Assembly (NCBI GenBank): GCA_028283655.1
Contig: JAPWKE010000003.1
Coordinates: forward strand, 496,001-560,000
Reading direction: 5' to 3'
DNA: 64,000 bases
Origin: Acidobacteriaceae bacterium
GTDB taxonomy: Bacteria > Acidobacteriota > Terriglobia > Terriglobales > Acidobacteriaceae
Shown: positions 18,813-27,876 of the stretch, one piece after another
How positions within the stretch are numbered: position 1 is the stretch's first letter
Layout: each line of letters opens with the position of its first letter
The notes under the pieces: model-generated
The model's input: only the letters and a program-made list of their open reading frames with translations
What the model was told of the DNA's origin: nothing
The model's database searches: none
Position numbers and translations under genes: made by a program

Positions 18813-20973
18813 TTACTTTGCCGCAGCTTCGAGGATCCCCGCTGACTTGTTCAGCGCAGCCGCCAGCTCGTCCATCTGAGCTTGCGTCCGTGCTGCGTCG
18901 TCGGCGTCGATGCCTTCGGTCACGCCCGGGATCACCACCGCTGCGTAGCCGGTGAACTCACCCGGTGCGTAGATCAGGTGGCGATAGAACGAACGTCTCG
19001 GCAGACCGGTATCGCTCAGCAGGGCACTCTCCGCATCGCGCAGATCAGCATTCAGCTTCGGTGTTGTCTTTGCCGAGTCCGTCTGCACCGTGTAGACCGT
19101 CTCTCCAGCCCTGGCGAAACGTTCTGCGGCTTCGTCCAGGGCGGTCCAGTTCAGCTTCATGCCGGTCTTGTCTGCTCGGTGCTTCTGCGCGTTCACGTAA
19201 CCCTTTACGTCCTTGCCGTAGAGGCGATAGTCGTAGGGCAGTACGTCGGCGTCTGCCATGTGCAGCAGTTCGAGCCCGAAGACCCGGGCCATCTGCTGCT
19301 CATACACAAACGTCGGATCAGCGTTCTTGATGAACCAGTTGTAGTTGTCGAAGACGGAGTGATACACGCCGTAGGGCCCAGCCGATCCAATGTCGGTAGA
19401 AGGCACGCCAAGATGCTGAATGAACGGTGTGTAGTCCGAGCCTGAGCCCAGCACGCCGACATGCGCTTCTTCAGCCGCTGCCGGGGCGTTCGACTCCACA
19501 GCGTGAGCCTCGGCCATGTCGCGCCGACGCGAGCGGTTTGCTGCATCCGCAATCTTCCACTGGTCGTAGACGCTTCCGCCCTTCGGCGAAGGCACCTGCC
19601 GCGCCACATCGCGCACGAAGTCCATCAGCGAAGGTACTGCCGAAGCATCGAAGTTCGGCCCGGAAACACCGACGTCCATGTTGAAGTACGCGACAGCCTT
19701 CGACAGCTCCTGCGCGTGGCCTTCCGCCCACTCTGTGGAGCCGATCAGGCCTTCTTCTTCTGCGTCCCAGCTTGCGACGAGGATGGTGCGCTTCGGCTTC
19801 CAGCCCTGCTTCAGCAACGCTCCGAGGCCGTGCACGCTTTCAAGCATGGCCGCCGTGCCGGAGTTCGGATCAACCGCGCCGTAGACCCATGCATCGCGAT
19901 GATTGCCCGCGATGACGAGCGCGTTCTTCTGCGTCGGGTCCGTGCCTTCGATCGTTCCGATGACGTCCCAGATCGTGCGCAGCTTGTAATCCTGCTCAAG
20001 GTGCATGTGCACCTTTACCGCGTCGGTGCCCCCAACGTGATACGCGAAGGGAAGACCGCCCTGCCATTCTCGCGGAACGTTCTTGCCGTCGAGTGCCTGC
20101 AGAATCGGAGCGGCGTCGTGATACGAGAGCGGATTCACCGGGATCGACGGCTGGTTCATCTTCGCCGGATCCATCGTGCGCTTGGAGTCAGGCAGATCGA
20201 CGGTGGCGGACTCACCCGGTGACGACGGATCGCCCGGATAGATGGGCAGGAACTGCACCGAGCCTCGCTGCACAGCGGTCGCCGGGTGGTACGGCCCGCG
20301 CGGGTAGGCGTCGCCACGCACGTAGCCATCATCAGCCGGGTCAGAGTAGATGAGCACGCCCGCTGCGCCGTACTGTTGCGCGATGTAGCTCTTGATGCCA
20401 CGGAAGTTCGCGCCATAGCGAACCAGGACGATCTTGCCCTTGATATTGACACCCAGGTCGGCGAGTCGCTTGAAGTCTTCGCGCGTGCCGTAGTTTGGCA
20501 TATACGGCGTCGGCGGTTACATCGCCCGAAGGAGAAGAGCCATTGAAGGCGGGCAGAACGCGAGGGTCATCCTGGAACGGATCGCCGCCGTAGAGCTTAG
20601 GATCAACGTGCTCTGGCGTTGGACCCTGCATCAGCAGTTTGCCGCTGGCGTCCCTGGCGCTGATCTCGATCTTTACCGGCTTGTTCAGCCATACGCGGTA
20701 GGGAACGATCTCGGTCTTCAAGCCTGCGGCGCGGAACTTGGCGGCCACGTACTCGGCGGTCACCTTGTCCTCGGGGGAGGACGCCCAGTGAGGAGCTTTG
20801 GTCAGCTCCTTCAGTTCTTCCCCTGCGAGCTTGGCATCGGGAATCTTCATGAAGGCCGAATCCCACTTGGCCTGCTGAGTGAAGTCCTTGTAGCCAAATA
20901 CCGGAGCGGTTTGGCTGTAGGCAGAGGGAGCGGCCAGAGCCGCAAGCAGAAACGCCACGCGCAGTCGTTGCAT
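18813..20973 (-). pseudogene. M28-family (glutamate carboxypeptidase II-like) peptidase gene, frameshifted
   Basis: Two overlapping frames form one exported zinc peptidase of about 719 residues. The N-terminal piece (from 20973) has a signal sequence (FLLAALAAPSAYSQ) and the first part of the peptidase fold up to SGDVTADAVYA. The other frame continues with NYGTREDFKRLADLGVNIKG, a PA domain, then the M28 metal site: NHRDAWVYGAVDPNSG, WDAEEEGLIGSTEW, FNMDVGV and YHSVFDNYNW. A TFR-like dimerisation domain ends the protein. The frame is lost at an AAA run in GCCAAACTAC (plus strand TTT at 20494..20496); one A fewer restores YANYGTR. It would cleave peptides in the periplasm. Gene decay and base-call error are both possible. 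Confidence 0.85.
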
Positions 20974-21060
20974 ACTTCAAGATCCTCGCTATTGCTGGAG
21001 TGATCCTAGTATGTCAGGTGCGCGTGGCGTTCGTATTCGCTTATCGAAGCGTTGTGATGT

Positions 21061-21468
21061 CTAGACGGGCTGCGTGCAGAACTTGCAGCGCGTTGCTGCC
21101 AGCGGGATATCGCCCAGGCACTGCGGGCAGGCCTTGGTCGAAGGAACTTCAGCCGCAGGCGGGTTGAAGCGCTTCAGCAGGTACTGCGTCGGGACGACGA
21201 GGAAAAAGTAAACCACCGCAGCGATGAGCAGGAAGTTGATGATCGCGGTGATGAAAACGCCGTACTTGATCTCGCCGCCGTGGATGTGCGCGATGAGATA
21301 GTCGAAGTTCGGTTTGCCGACAACTGCACCCAGCAGCGGGTTAATAATGTTCGCCGTCAGTGCCGTGACGATGGACGTGAACGCCGCACCGATGATGACG
21401 GCCACGGCCAGGTCCATAACGTTGCCGCGCAGGATAAAGTCGCGAAAGCCTTTGAGCATGTTGTTCAT
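21061..21468 (-). CDS. mscL: Large-conductance mechanosensitive channel with C-terminal zinc ribbon
   Basis: MscL opens under membrane tension to release solutes on osmotic downshock. The 135-residue protein starts at the ATG at 21468, preceded by GGAGA, and opens with the family start LKGFRDFILRGNVMDLAVA. Two membrane helices follow (AVAVIIGAAFTSIVTALTAN and FITAIINFLLIAAVVYFFLV). The tail carries CPQCLGDIPLAATRCKFC, a four-cysteine zinc-ribbon-like knot absent from the E. coli protein. It is divergent from the MoaD-MoaE fusion gene. Confidence 0.95.
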   Translation of the reverse strand: MNNMLKGFRDFILRGNVMDLAVAVIIGAAFTSIVTALTANIINPLLGAVVGKPNFDYLIAHIHGGEIKYGVFITAIINFLLIAAVVYFFLVVPTQYLLKRFNPPAAEVPSTKACPQCLGDIPLAATRCKFCTQPV

Positions 21469-21636
21469 TCTCCGTAGAAAGCTTGGAATACTCCGCTGTA
21501 TGTCCGGCGAGTATACAGTTGCGTCTGACGTTTTGTTGAGAGCAACTTGCCTGGAGATTGATGCGGCTGGAAAAAGGCAGATTGAGGATGTTCGCCTGAA
21601 TGCTCGCCGCTGTGTCGTTCGCGTATCTTGAAACAC

Positions 21637-22344
21637 ATGCCGGTTGCCTCTATCCGCGTGCGCGTTGTTTCGTTCGGTCCGCTCAAATCTGTCTTTGGTG
21701 CGGACGGCAGTCCGCGCGATCTTCCTGAAGGTTCCACCGTCGGAGACCTGCTGCAGAAGCTGCGCGGGGAGAGCCTAATCGCAGAGCAGGCGCTTTGTTC
21801 AGCTGCCGTTGCGGTCAACCGGGAGTACGTGAAGCCCGCGCATCTGCTGGTCGATGGCGATGAAGTGGCTGTGCTTCCGCCAGTAAGCGGGGGAACTCCT
21901 GAGCGCATCGTCCTGACCCGCGAGCCGATTGTGATCGCCACCTTTGTAGACACGCTGCGCGATGGAGCCGACGGCGCGATGGTGACCTTCGATGGCGTGG
22001 TTCGTAACAACACTCGCGGCCGCCAGACGTTGCACCTCGACTACGAAGCTTACGAAGAGATGGCCGTAACGGAGATGGGGAAGCTTCGCATCGAGGCCAT
22101 CGAGCGCTTTGGCGTGCGGGATGTCACCATCGTGCATCGTCTCGGCCGTCTTCTGATTGGTGAAACCAGCGTGTTGATCGTGGTTGCCAGCGCGCACCGC
22201 GGCGCGGCGTTTGATGCCTGCCGCTTTGTCATCGATACGCTCAAGAAAACCGTCCCTATCTGGAAGAAGGAGCAGTTTGTCGATGGCGCGGTGTGGGCCG
22301 ATGGTGAACCGTTTCCCGAAGAGATTGTGGGAGCTTCAAGGTGA
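21637..22344 (+). CDS. MoaD-MoaE fusion, molybdopterin synthase
   Basis: One 235-residue chain holds both subunits of molybdopterin synthase, which puts dithiolene sulfur onto precursor Z in molybdenum-cofactor synthesis. The first 86 residues are MoaD-like and end in PPVSGG, the C-terminal glycines that must carry the thiocarboxylate. MoaE follows directly, with FDGVVRNNTRGR, YEAYEEMA, VASAHRGAAFDACR and the lysines of VPIWKKEQF. For MoaD to work the chain must be cut after GG, as is known for MoaX of mycobacteria. The ATG at 21637 gives the expected start, but TTG at 21628 is possible. The last bases overlap the GTG of the next gene. Confidence 0.88.
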   Translation: MPVASIRVRVVSFGPLKSVFGADGSPRDLPEGSTVGDLLQKLRGESLIAEQALCSAAVAVNREYVKPAHLLVDGDEVAVLPPVSGGTPERIVLTREPIVIATFVDTLRDGADGAMVTFDGVVRNNTRGRQTLHLDYEAYEEMAVTEMGKLRIEAIERFGVRDVTIVHRLGRLLIGETSVLIVVASAHRGAAFDACRFVIDTLKKTVPIWKKEQFVDGAVWADGEPFPEEIVGASR

Positions 22345-23303
22345 GTTGGACGCCAGGCCGGACGTTGCGTGTGGGGGCTGCTGCGCTGTGTCTCAGCGTA
22401 GCTGGCGCGAACGCGCAGCAATCCGCGCCTATTGAGCGTCAGGGCCCGAGCAGCGATGTGGGGACGATCCGCGTCGAGAGCCGCCTGGTTCCTGTTGTGG
22501 TGAACGTCGTGGATGCGGACGGCGCCCCTGTTGCCGGGCTTACGCAGGATGACTTCGACGTTCTGGAAGACGGCAAGCCGCAGCGCATCGCTGTCTTTGA
22601 CAAGCAGTCGACAACACCGCTCTCCATGGCGATTGCAGTGGACGCGAGCGAAAGCACGGCTGGTCTCAGCCACCTGGAGCGGGACGCTCTGCGCGATTTC
22701 CTGCGCAAGCTGATGCGTCCGCAGGACAAGGCTGCACTCTTTTCTTTTGCTGACCGCGTGGACGAGGTCGTTCCGTTCACCAACGATGCGCACCGGCTGG
22801 AGAGCGGCTTCGGCCGTATCGTTCGTGGGGACGCGACCGCGCTGTATGACGCGATCTACCTTGGTGCACAGGAGTTATCTACGACGTCTGACCCGAAGGC
22901 GCGGCGAATTCTTGTGCTCATCACCGACGGTGAGAACACGACGCACCACGGCAGCTACGACGCCGCGCTGGAGCAGGCGCAGCGAGCGGGGGCGATGATC
23001 TACTCACTGATCGTGATTCCCGTGGTGGCCGATGCTGGTCGCAATACCGGCGGCGAACATGCGCTGATCCAGATGAGCAGAGACACGGGTGGGCACTTCT
23101 ATGAGGTGATCGACAAGCATGACCTTGCTCCCGCGTTCGATCATCTCTCCGACGACCTGCGGACGCAGTACACCGTGGGCTACTATGCGCCGTCGCACCC
23201 GCTTTCCCGGGTTGCGTTACGCCATATCGAGCTACGCCTGAAAGACCCTGCGCTGCGGGCGAAGTACACGCTGCGCTACCGCACCTCGTACTACGGCCGT
23301 TAG
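22341..23303 (+). CDS. VWFA-related secreted protein, acidobacterial type
   Basis: The 320-residue protein has a signal sequence ending ANAQ. It then has a beta-rich start (TIRVESRLVPVVVNVVDADG followed by LTQDDFDVLEDGKPQ) and a von Willebrand A fold with the metal site DASES, plus ALYDAIY and ITDGENTTHHG. It ends with DLRTQYTVGYY. This layout is that of the VWFA-related proteins common in Acidobacteria; their function is unknown, though VWA folds usually bind proteins through Mg2+. The start GTG overlaps the moaX-like stop by 4 bp, so it is translationally coupled to it. Confidence 0.88.
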   Translation: MSWTPGRTLRVGAAALCLSVAGANAQQSAPIERQGPSSDVGTIRVESRLVPVVVNVVDADGAPVAGLTQDDFDVLEDGKPQRIAVFDKQSTTPLSMAIAVDASESTAGLSHLERDALRDFLRKLMRPQDKAALFSFADRVDEVVPFTNDAHRLESGFGRIVRGDATALYDAIYLGAQELSTTSDPKARRILVLITDGENTTHHGSYDAALEQAQRAGAMIYSLIVIPVVADAGRNTGGEHALIQMSRDTGGHFYEVIDKHDLAPAFDHLSDDLRTQYTVGYYAPSHPLSRVALRHIELRLKDPALRAKYTLRYRTSYYGR

Positions 23304-23334
23304 ACGATTTGCACGCACAACGTACAATTTAGCT

Positions 23335-23622
23335 ATGAGGATCTGGAAGCGGCGGCAAAAGATGCCTACGGGCGATACCGGTCAGGAAGCGCTCTATCTG
23401 AAGTCGCTCTCTGACAGGCAGGTGCAGGTACAGGTGAAGCTGCGTGACGGCGAGGTCGTCTCCGGCTGGATCGAGTACTTCGACGACTTGATGCTGCGCC
23501 TGACACGTGAAGGCAAGCCCAACCTCTTCATCTACAAAGCGCAGGTCCGCACTATCTCTGAGAACGTGCTTCCCGGTTTGAAGCGCAATGGCAATCGCGA
23601 AGAAACCGCCTCAGCGCACTAA
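23335..23622 (+). CDS. Hfq-related Sm-like RNA-binding protein
   Basis: The 95-residue protein reads as an Sm fold. It has the Sm1 strands QVKLRDGEVVSGWIEYFDDL, then LRLTREGKPNLFIYKAQVRT, where LFIYKAQVRTI matches the Hfq Sm2 motif YKH/YKA. Hfq proteins act as hexamers that pair small RNAs with messengers. The ATG at 23335 has no clear ribosome site; the second ATG at 23362 (PTGDTGQEALYLK) is an alternative start. It is followed after 15 bp by the inositol-phosphatase gene. It could be a diverged Hfq or a lineage-specific paralogue. Confidence 0.75.
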   Translation: MRIWKRRQKMPTGDTGQEALYLKSLSDRQVQVQVKLRDGEVVSGWIEYFDDLMLRLTREGKPNLFIYKAQVRTISENVLPGLKRNGNREETASAH

Positions 23623-23637
23623 CGGGAAGGAAGCATC

Positions 23638-24507
23638 GTGAGCGAGTTCATCGAGAAGGCTGCACTGATCGCGCAGGAAGCGGGAGCGCTGCTGCGTGAG
23701 TATTACAAGCGCGGTGTGCGTACCGAGTACAAGGGCGATGTCGACCTGGTGACCGAGGCCGACCGCGCGAGCGAGAAGCTAATCGTCTCGCGTCTGATCG
23801 AGGCGTTTCCAACGCATGGTGTTTATGGCGAGGAGGGCACGCGTTCGGCGCTCGATAGCGAGTTCCGCTGGTACGTCGATCCGCTGGATGGGACGACGAA
23901 CTTCGCGCATAGTTTTCCGGCGTTCTGCGTGGTGCTGGGGTGTGAACGTCGTACGCCTGAGCTGAAGCCCGAAGAAGACGGCGAGATGGTTGCAGGCATC
24001 ATCTACGATCCGCTACGCGATGAGCTGTTCACGGCAGCGAAGGGTGAGGGTGCGTTTCTGAACGGCGAACGCATTCACGTTTCGTCGGCGAAGTTGCTGC
24101 AGGAGTCGCTGATTGCGACAGGCTTTCCGAGCCACAAGCGTCATCGCTCGCCGAACGTTCACTTCTACCAGGAGTTCACGTTGCGCTCGCATGGCGTTCG
24201 CCGTGCAGGCTCTGCGGCGCTGGATCTGGCATACGTTGCTGCTGGTCGCCTCGATGGGTACTGGGAGTTCAAGCTGAACCCGTGGGACACGAGTGCGGGC
24301 TACCTGCTGGTGGAAGAAGCTGGCGGCATGGTGACGCATCTGGATGGCGCGAAGTTCACGCTGGACAGCCGCGAGGTGCTGGCGACGAATGGGTTGATCC
24401 ACGGCGAGATGCAGGCGCTCTTTGAGCAGATGCTCGCAGGGAAAGACCTTGAGCCGATTCCTACGCCTGCGGAGTTTGCTGCGCGCAGGGCTGCTGGCGA
24501 GGTGTAG
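23638..24507 (+). CDS. suhB: Inositol-1-monophosphatase family protein
   Basis: The 289-residue protein has the metal-dependent phosphatase signatures of the inositol monophosphatase family. These are EADRASEKLI and YGEEGT near the N-terminus, the metal loop DPLDGTTNFAH, and the second signature LNPWDTSAGYLLVEEAGG. It would hydrolyse inositol phosphate or related sugar phosphates; in many bacteria SuhB also acts in rRNA antitermination. The start is GTG with GGAAGGAAG upstream. It overlaps the next gene at the shared G of TAGTG, so suhB and the NUDIX gene are coupled. Confidence 0.88.
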   Translation: MSEFIEKAALIAQEAGALLREYYKRGVRTEYKGDVDLVTEADRASEKLIVSRLIEAFPTHGVYGEEGTRSALDSEFRWYVDPLDGTTNFAHSFPAFCVVLGCERRTPELKPEEDGEMVAGIIYDPLRDELFTAAKGEGAFLNGERIHVSSAKLLQESLIATGFPSHKRHRSPNVHFYQEFTLRSHGVRRAGSAALDLAYVAAGRLDGYWEFKLNPWDTSAGYLLVEEAGGMVTHLDGAKFTLDSREVLATNGLIHGEMQALFEQMLAGKDLEPIPTPAEFAARRAAGEV

Positions 24508-24962
24508 TGCGACTTCGTCGTTCTGCGCGCGTGTTGTTGTTCTCTCCTGAAAATGAGATTTTTCTGATCCGCTTTGAGGCGGAGTTGGAAGGGAAGCCGT
24601 TTGTCTTCTGGGTGACTCCGGGAGGTGAGGTCGAGGCTGGCGAGGACGACCGAAGCGCGGCGGCGCGGGAGCTGTTGGAAGAGGTCGGGCTGGCGCTGCC
24701 GCTGGTCGGGCCAGTGCTGGAGAATACCGGCGGGACATACACGCATCTCGGTGAAACGGTCGAGAACTACGATGTGTACTTCGCCGCGTGGTGTGAGCGT
24801 GAGGCTCCGAAGCTGACAGGTGTGACCCCGGAGGAGATTCGGCTGATGCAGGAAGCGCGCTGGTGGACGATCGATGAGCTTCGCGAGATCGGCGAGCGAG
24901 TGTTTCCGGAGCAGCTTGCAGAGCTTGCCGCCCGGGTGCTCAGAGAGCTGAAACCCGCGTAA
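24507..24962 (+). CDS. NUDIX hydrolase
   Basis: The 151-residue protein carries a complete Nudix box, from GGEVEAGEDD through RELLEEVGL, matching GX5EX7REUXEEXGU. Enzymes of this type cut nucleoside diphosphates linked to another group, with Mg2+. The start GTG overlaps the stop of the inositol-phosphatase gene. Substrate is not readable from sequence; a house-cleaning role on damaged or excess nucleotides is likely. Confidence 0.9.
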   Translation: MRLRRSARVLLFSPENEIFLIRFEAELEGKPFVFWVTPGGEVEAGEDDRSAAARELLEEVGLALPLVGPVLENTGGTYTHLGETVENYDVYFAAWCEREAPKLTGVTPEEIRLMQEARWWTIDELREIGERVFPEQLAELAARVLRELKPA

Positions 24963-25100
24963 ATAGGGCTGATTTAGTCCTATTTGTGAAAAACTTCTCG
25001 CTTGGGATTGGCCGATTTTCTTGCTACTATCGACTGGTCTAAGCGAGCAGGGGTTGAGGGACTCAGAAGCTCACGCTTCGCATCAAGGAGAGATCGAACA

Positions 25101-25361
25101 ATGGCATATGTAATCGCAGAACCCTGCATCGACACAAAGGATCGCGCCTGCACGGACGCTTGCCCGGTGGACTGCATCCACCCGAAGACTGGCGAGGCCG
25201 GCTCTGAAGAAGTGAACCAGCTCTTCATCGACCCGGTTGAGTGCATCGACTGCGGCGCCTGTGTTCCGGTTTGCCCGGTTTCGGCGATTTACGCCAGCGA
25301 TGATCTGCCCGACAACTGGGTACACTTCCGCGATCTGAACTCGGCTCACTTCGGTCGCTAA
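25101..25361 (+). CDS. Seven-iron ferredoxin
   Basis: The 86-residue protein is a small electron carrier with one [3Fe-4S] and one [4Fe-4S] cluster by cysteine pattern. Cys9, Cys17 and Cys58 fit the three-iron site. Cys21, Cys48, Cys51 and Cys54 fit the four-iron site in CTDACPVDC and CIDCGACVPVCPV. The position between the first two cysteines that would complete a second four-iron site is threonine. The ATG at 25101 follows AAGGAGAG at a good distance. The gene stands alone, with a terminator just behind it. Confidence 0.93.
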   Translation: MAYVIAEPCIDTKDRACTDACPVDCIHPKTGEAGSEEVNQLFIDPVECIDCGACVPVCPVSAIYASDDLPDNWVHFRDLNSAHFGR

Positions 25362-25380
25362 ATCAGATTTTTGCAGTACG

Positions 25381-25412
25381 AAAGGTGCGTGGCTTCGGCG
25401 ACGCACCTTTTG
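25381..25412 (+). terminator. Ferredoxin terminator
   Basis: A perfect 10-bp stem (AAAGGTGCGT and its complement) with a ten-base GC-rich loop lies 19 bp after the ferredoxin stop and runs into TTTGCTTTG. Confidence 0.85.
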
Positions 25413-25670
25413 CTTTGGGCGCTGAATGTTGCTCTCGCACCGTTGCTCCTCCCCATTGATTGACTTCCTGTCTGGCAAGTAAAGTTGCCCGTCTAAAGGG
25501 GTTGGAAGGCACATGCCTGCGGATGGCAGTTGTTTCTTTCTGATTTGTGCGGATGTTCTTAGTATAGAAATTGGGCCAGGAAAACTACGCAAGCTCTATT
25601 TCGTTTGGATAGAGAGATACAGGTGTCTGGGGCTTAACAGGGTTGTGTTGGAAGAAACGAGGCAGGTGTT
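25413..25670. other. Intergenic region before recO, no gene seen
   Basis: Only short unconvincing frames are present. The stretch is more A/T-rich near 25530..25625 than its surroundings and includes TTAGTATAGAAATT at about 25558, which may hold the recO promoter. No riboswitch or RNA gene was recognised. Confidence 0.4.
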
Positions 25671-26438
25671 TTGGCTCAGGGACGGCAGATTCCGCATCAC
25701 GGCGAAGCGATTGTGCTGCGTACGTGGCCGTTCCATGAAGCTGATCTGCTGGTAAGCCTGCTGACGCGGGAGCAGGGCAAAGTGAAGGGTGTGGCGCGTC
25801 ATGCGATGAAGTCGCGCAAGCGTTTTGGTGGGGCGCTGGAGCCTGCGACGTATGTGCGGGCGCATTACACGGAGCGACCGCGGGTGGAGTTGGTACGGCT
25901 GGATAGCTTTGAGATTCTTTGGTCGCCCATGACGGCGGTAATCTCTCTGGAGCGGCTGGCGGGCGTGCAGCTTGTGACCGAGGTGCTGGAAGAGGCGATG
26001 CCCGAGGGGGCCCCCGAAGACCATGTTTTCCGGTTGGCGATGACGTGCCTGACGGCGATGGACGCCAATGCGGTGTGGCTGCCGGTGACGTACTTCTGCG
26101 TGTGGATGAACCGGTTGATGGGCTGGTGGCCGGAACTTGGGCATTGCGTGGCGTGTGGGCTGGACCTGCGCGGGGGCGATGTGTGGTGGTCTCCTGTGGC
26201 GGACGGAGTGACGTGCCGGGATGATCGCAGGCCACAGAGCCGGCGTTTGTCGGCAGCTTCGGTGGCGGAGAGCCACGGCATCATGCGGACAGGGCTGGAG
26301 GCTTTACTGGCGGAGGCCTGGGATGCGGAGCGTTCGCGTGATCTGCGGGAGTTTGCGGTGGGCGTGCTGGAACGGCATCTGGAGCGAAGACTGAGAAGCG
26401 CGGCGCGTTTGATCCGAACGGACGCACTGGTTCCTTAA
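25671..26438 (+). CDS. recO: DNA repair protein RecO
   Basis: RecO helps load RecA onto single-stranded DNA covered by SSB in recombinational repair. The 255-residue protein has the N-terminal OB fold, with EAIVLRTWPFHEADLLVSLL and GKVKGVARHAMKSRKRFGG, the latter typical of the family. A helical C-terminal part carries CVACG, half of the zinc site, and a further cysteine in VTCRDDRR. The start is TTG at 25671 with GGCAGG upstream; no better ATG exists nearby. It is a single-gene unit. Confidence 0.88.
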   Translation: MAQGRQIPHHGEAIVLRTWPFHEADLLVSLLTREQGKVKGVARHAMKSRKRFGGALEPATYVRAHYTERPRVELVRLDSFEILWSPMTAVISLERLAGVQLVTEVLEEAMPEGAPEDHVFRLAMTCLTAMDANAVWLPVTYFCVWMNRLMGWWPELGHCVACGLDLRGGDVWWSPVADGVTCRDDRRPQSRRLSAASVAESHGIMRTGLEALLAEAWDAERSRDLREFAVGVLERHLERRLRSAARLIRTDALVP

Positions 26439-26574
26439 GTAACACTCAAGAGCAATAGATCATGCCAATTTGCGGTGATAGGGTTACATCCAAACCCCTC
26501 TCTGTGCTCGCGTACGGATCGTTGGAGAGATCCGCGCTGTCACGTTAAACCTCTTTTTATCAAGGACTTTACTT

Positions 26575-27813
26575 ATGAGTTTTGCATCACGTGCGTTTGC
26601 AGGCCTGGCTTTGGCGGCTGCATTGATCGTTTCGCCTGCCTGCGTTCAGGCGCAGAGCTCTTCGAGCGTCGTTGAGGTTACTTCTGGTGTGCGCTACGAG
26701 CTGATCGGGCAGTGGGACGCGGCAAAGCTCAACCATGTGCTGACGGAACAGGCTCCGAAGTTCTTTGGTGTGGATGTGAAGTACACGCCCGCACGCAATG
26801 GCGTGAAGCTCTACCGCATCACGTACAACTCGGTAATCCCGGAGCAGGGCAATCAGCCCACGGTCGCGAGCGGACTGCTTGCGGTTCCCGAGGTGGCAGG
26901 AGCGAGCTTCCCGATGGTTTCGTACCAGCACGGGACGGTTTATGGAAAAGAGCAGGTACCCTCGTTTCCGGACCAGTCGCCTGAGACGGCGTTGATGCTG
27001 GCTCAGTTTGGCGGGCAGGGCTACATCGTGATCGGCGCGGATTACTTCGGCATGGGGACTTCGACAGGTAAAGAAGGCTACATGGTGAAGGGAAGCCATC
27101 AGCAGGCGACCTATGACATGTTGATGGCAAGCCGGGCGGTATTGGCGCAGATGAAGATTGCGGCGCCGCAACTGTTCCTGGCGGGGTGGTCGCAGGGCGG
27201 GTTTGTGACGATGGCCTTTCTGGAGAAGCTGGAGAGCGCGCATGTGCCGGTGGCTGCTGCTGCTACGGCAAGCGCCCCGCTGGATGTGTTTGCGACGCTG
27301 AGCGGGTTCCTTGACTACCCGCGCAAGAACGATGCCGACTGGTTGTCGACGCTGTTTATCCTCTCTTCCTTCTCGTTTGAGAACTACTACGGTGTTCCGG
27401 GACTGGCGCGTTCTGTCCTCAACGATGAGTACTACGAGGTTTCGCGCAAGGCGTACGAGAAGCAGCCGTTCAACATTCACGATATTCCGGTGGACCTGCA
27501 TAAGCTGGTTCGCAAGGAGTACTTCGATCCGCAGTACTTTGCGAACTCTGCGTATGGCCGCCTGGTGGCCGAACATGCGCAGGCGTACCGCTGGGTGACG
27601 CAGAGCCCGACGCGGAACTACTACGGCGAGACGGATGAAGCGATTACGCCGGGCATTGGGCGGATCGCCATGACGTACCAGCAGGCTATGGGGAGCGGCA
27701 ACCCGATGGTGGAAGCTGTGTCTACAGGGAAGACCTCGCATCGTGGAACGTATGCGACGGCTGTTCCTCAGTGGAAGATCTGGTTCGACAGCAAACTTGC
27801 TGCCGGGAAGTAA
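26575..27813 (+). CDS. Secreted alpha/beta hydrolase, lipase-like
   Basis: The 412-residue protein has a signal sequence (AGLALAAALIVSPACVQAQ) and an alpha/beta hydrolase fold. The nucleophile motif is GWSQGGFVTMAF and the oxyanion region is YQHGTVYGKE. The general layout, with LLAVPEV and SYQHGT before a GWSQGG elbow, recalls secretory lipases and plasmid-borne esterases. The ATG at 26575 follows AAGGA. It is likely exported to the periplasm or beyond. The natural substrate is not known from sequence. Confidence 0.8.
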   Translation: MSFASRAFAGLALAAALIVSPACVQAQSSSSVVEVTSGVRYELIGQWDAAKLNHVLTEQAPKFFGVDVKYTPARNGVKLYRITYNSVIPEQGNQPTVASGLLAVPEVAGASFPMVSYQHGTVYGKEQVPSFPDQSPETALMLAQFGGQGYIVIGADYFGMGTSTGKEGYMVKGSHQQATYDMLMASRAVLAQMKIAAPQLFLAGWSQGGFVTMAFLEKLESAHVPVAAAATASAPLDVFATLSGFLDYPRKNDADWLSTLFILSSFSFENYYGVPGLARSVLNDEYYEVSRKAYEKQPFNIHDIPVDLHKLVRKEYFDPQYFANSAYGRLVAEHAQAYRWVTQSPTRNYYGETDEAITPGIGRIAMTYQQAMGSGNPMVEAVSTGKTSHRGTYATAVPQWKIWFDSKLAAGK

Positions 27814-27876
27814 GCAGGCAAACCTCACGTTCCAGGTGAGCGTGGGGTTTGCCTGCAGAAAGCACAACTCTAGAAC

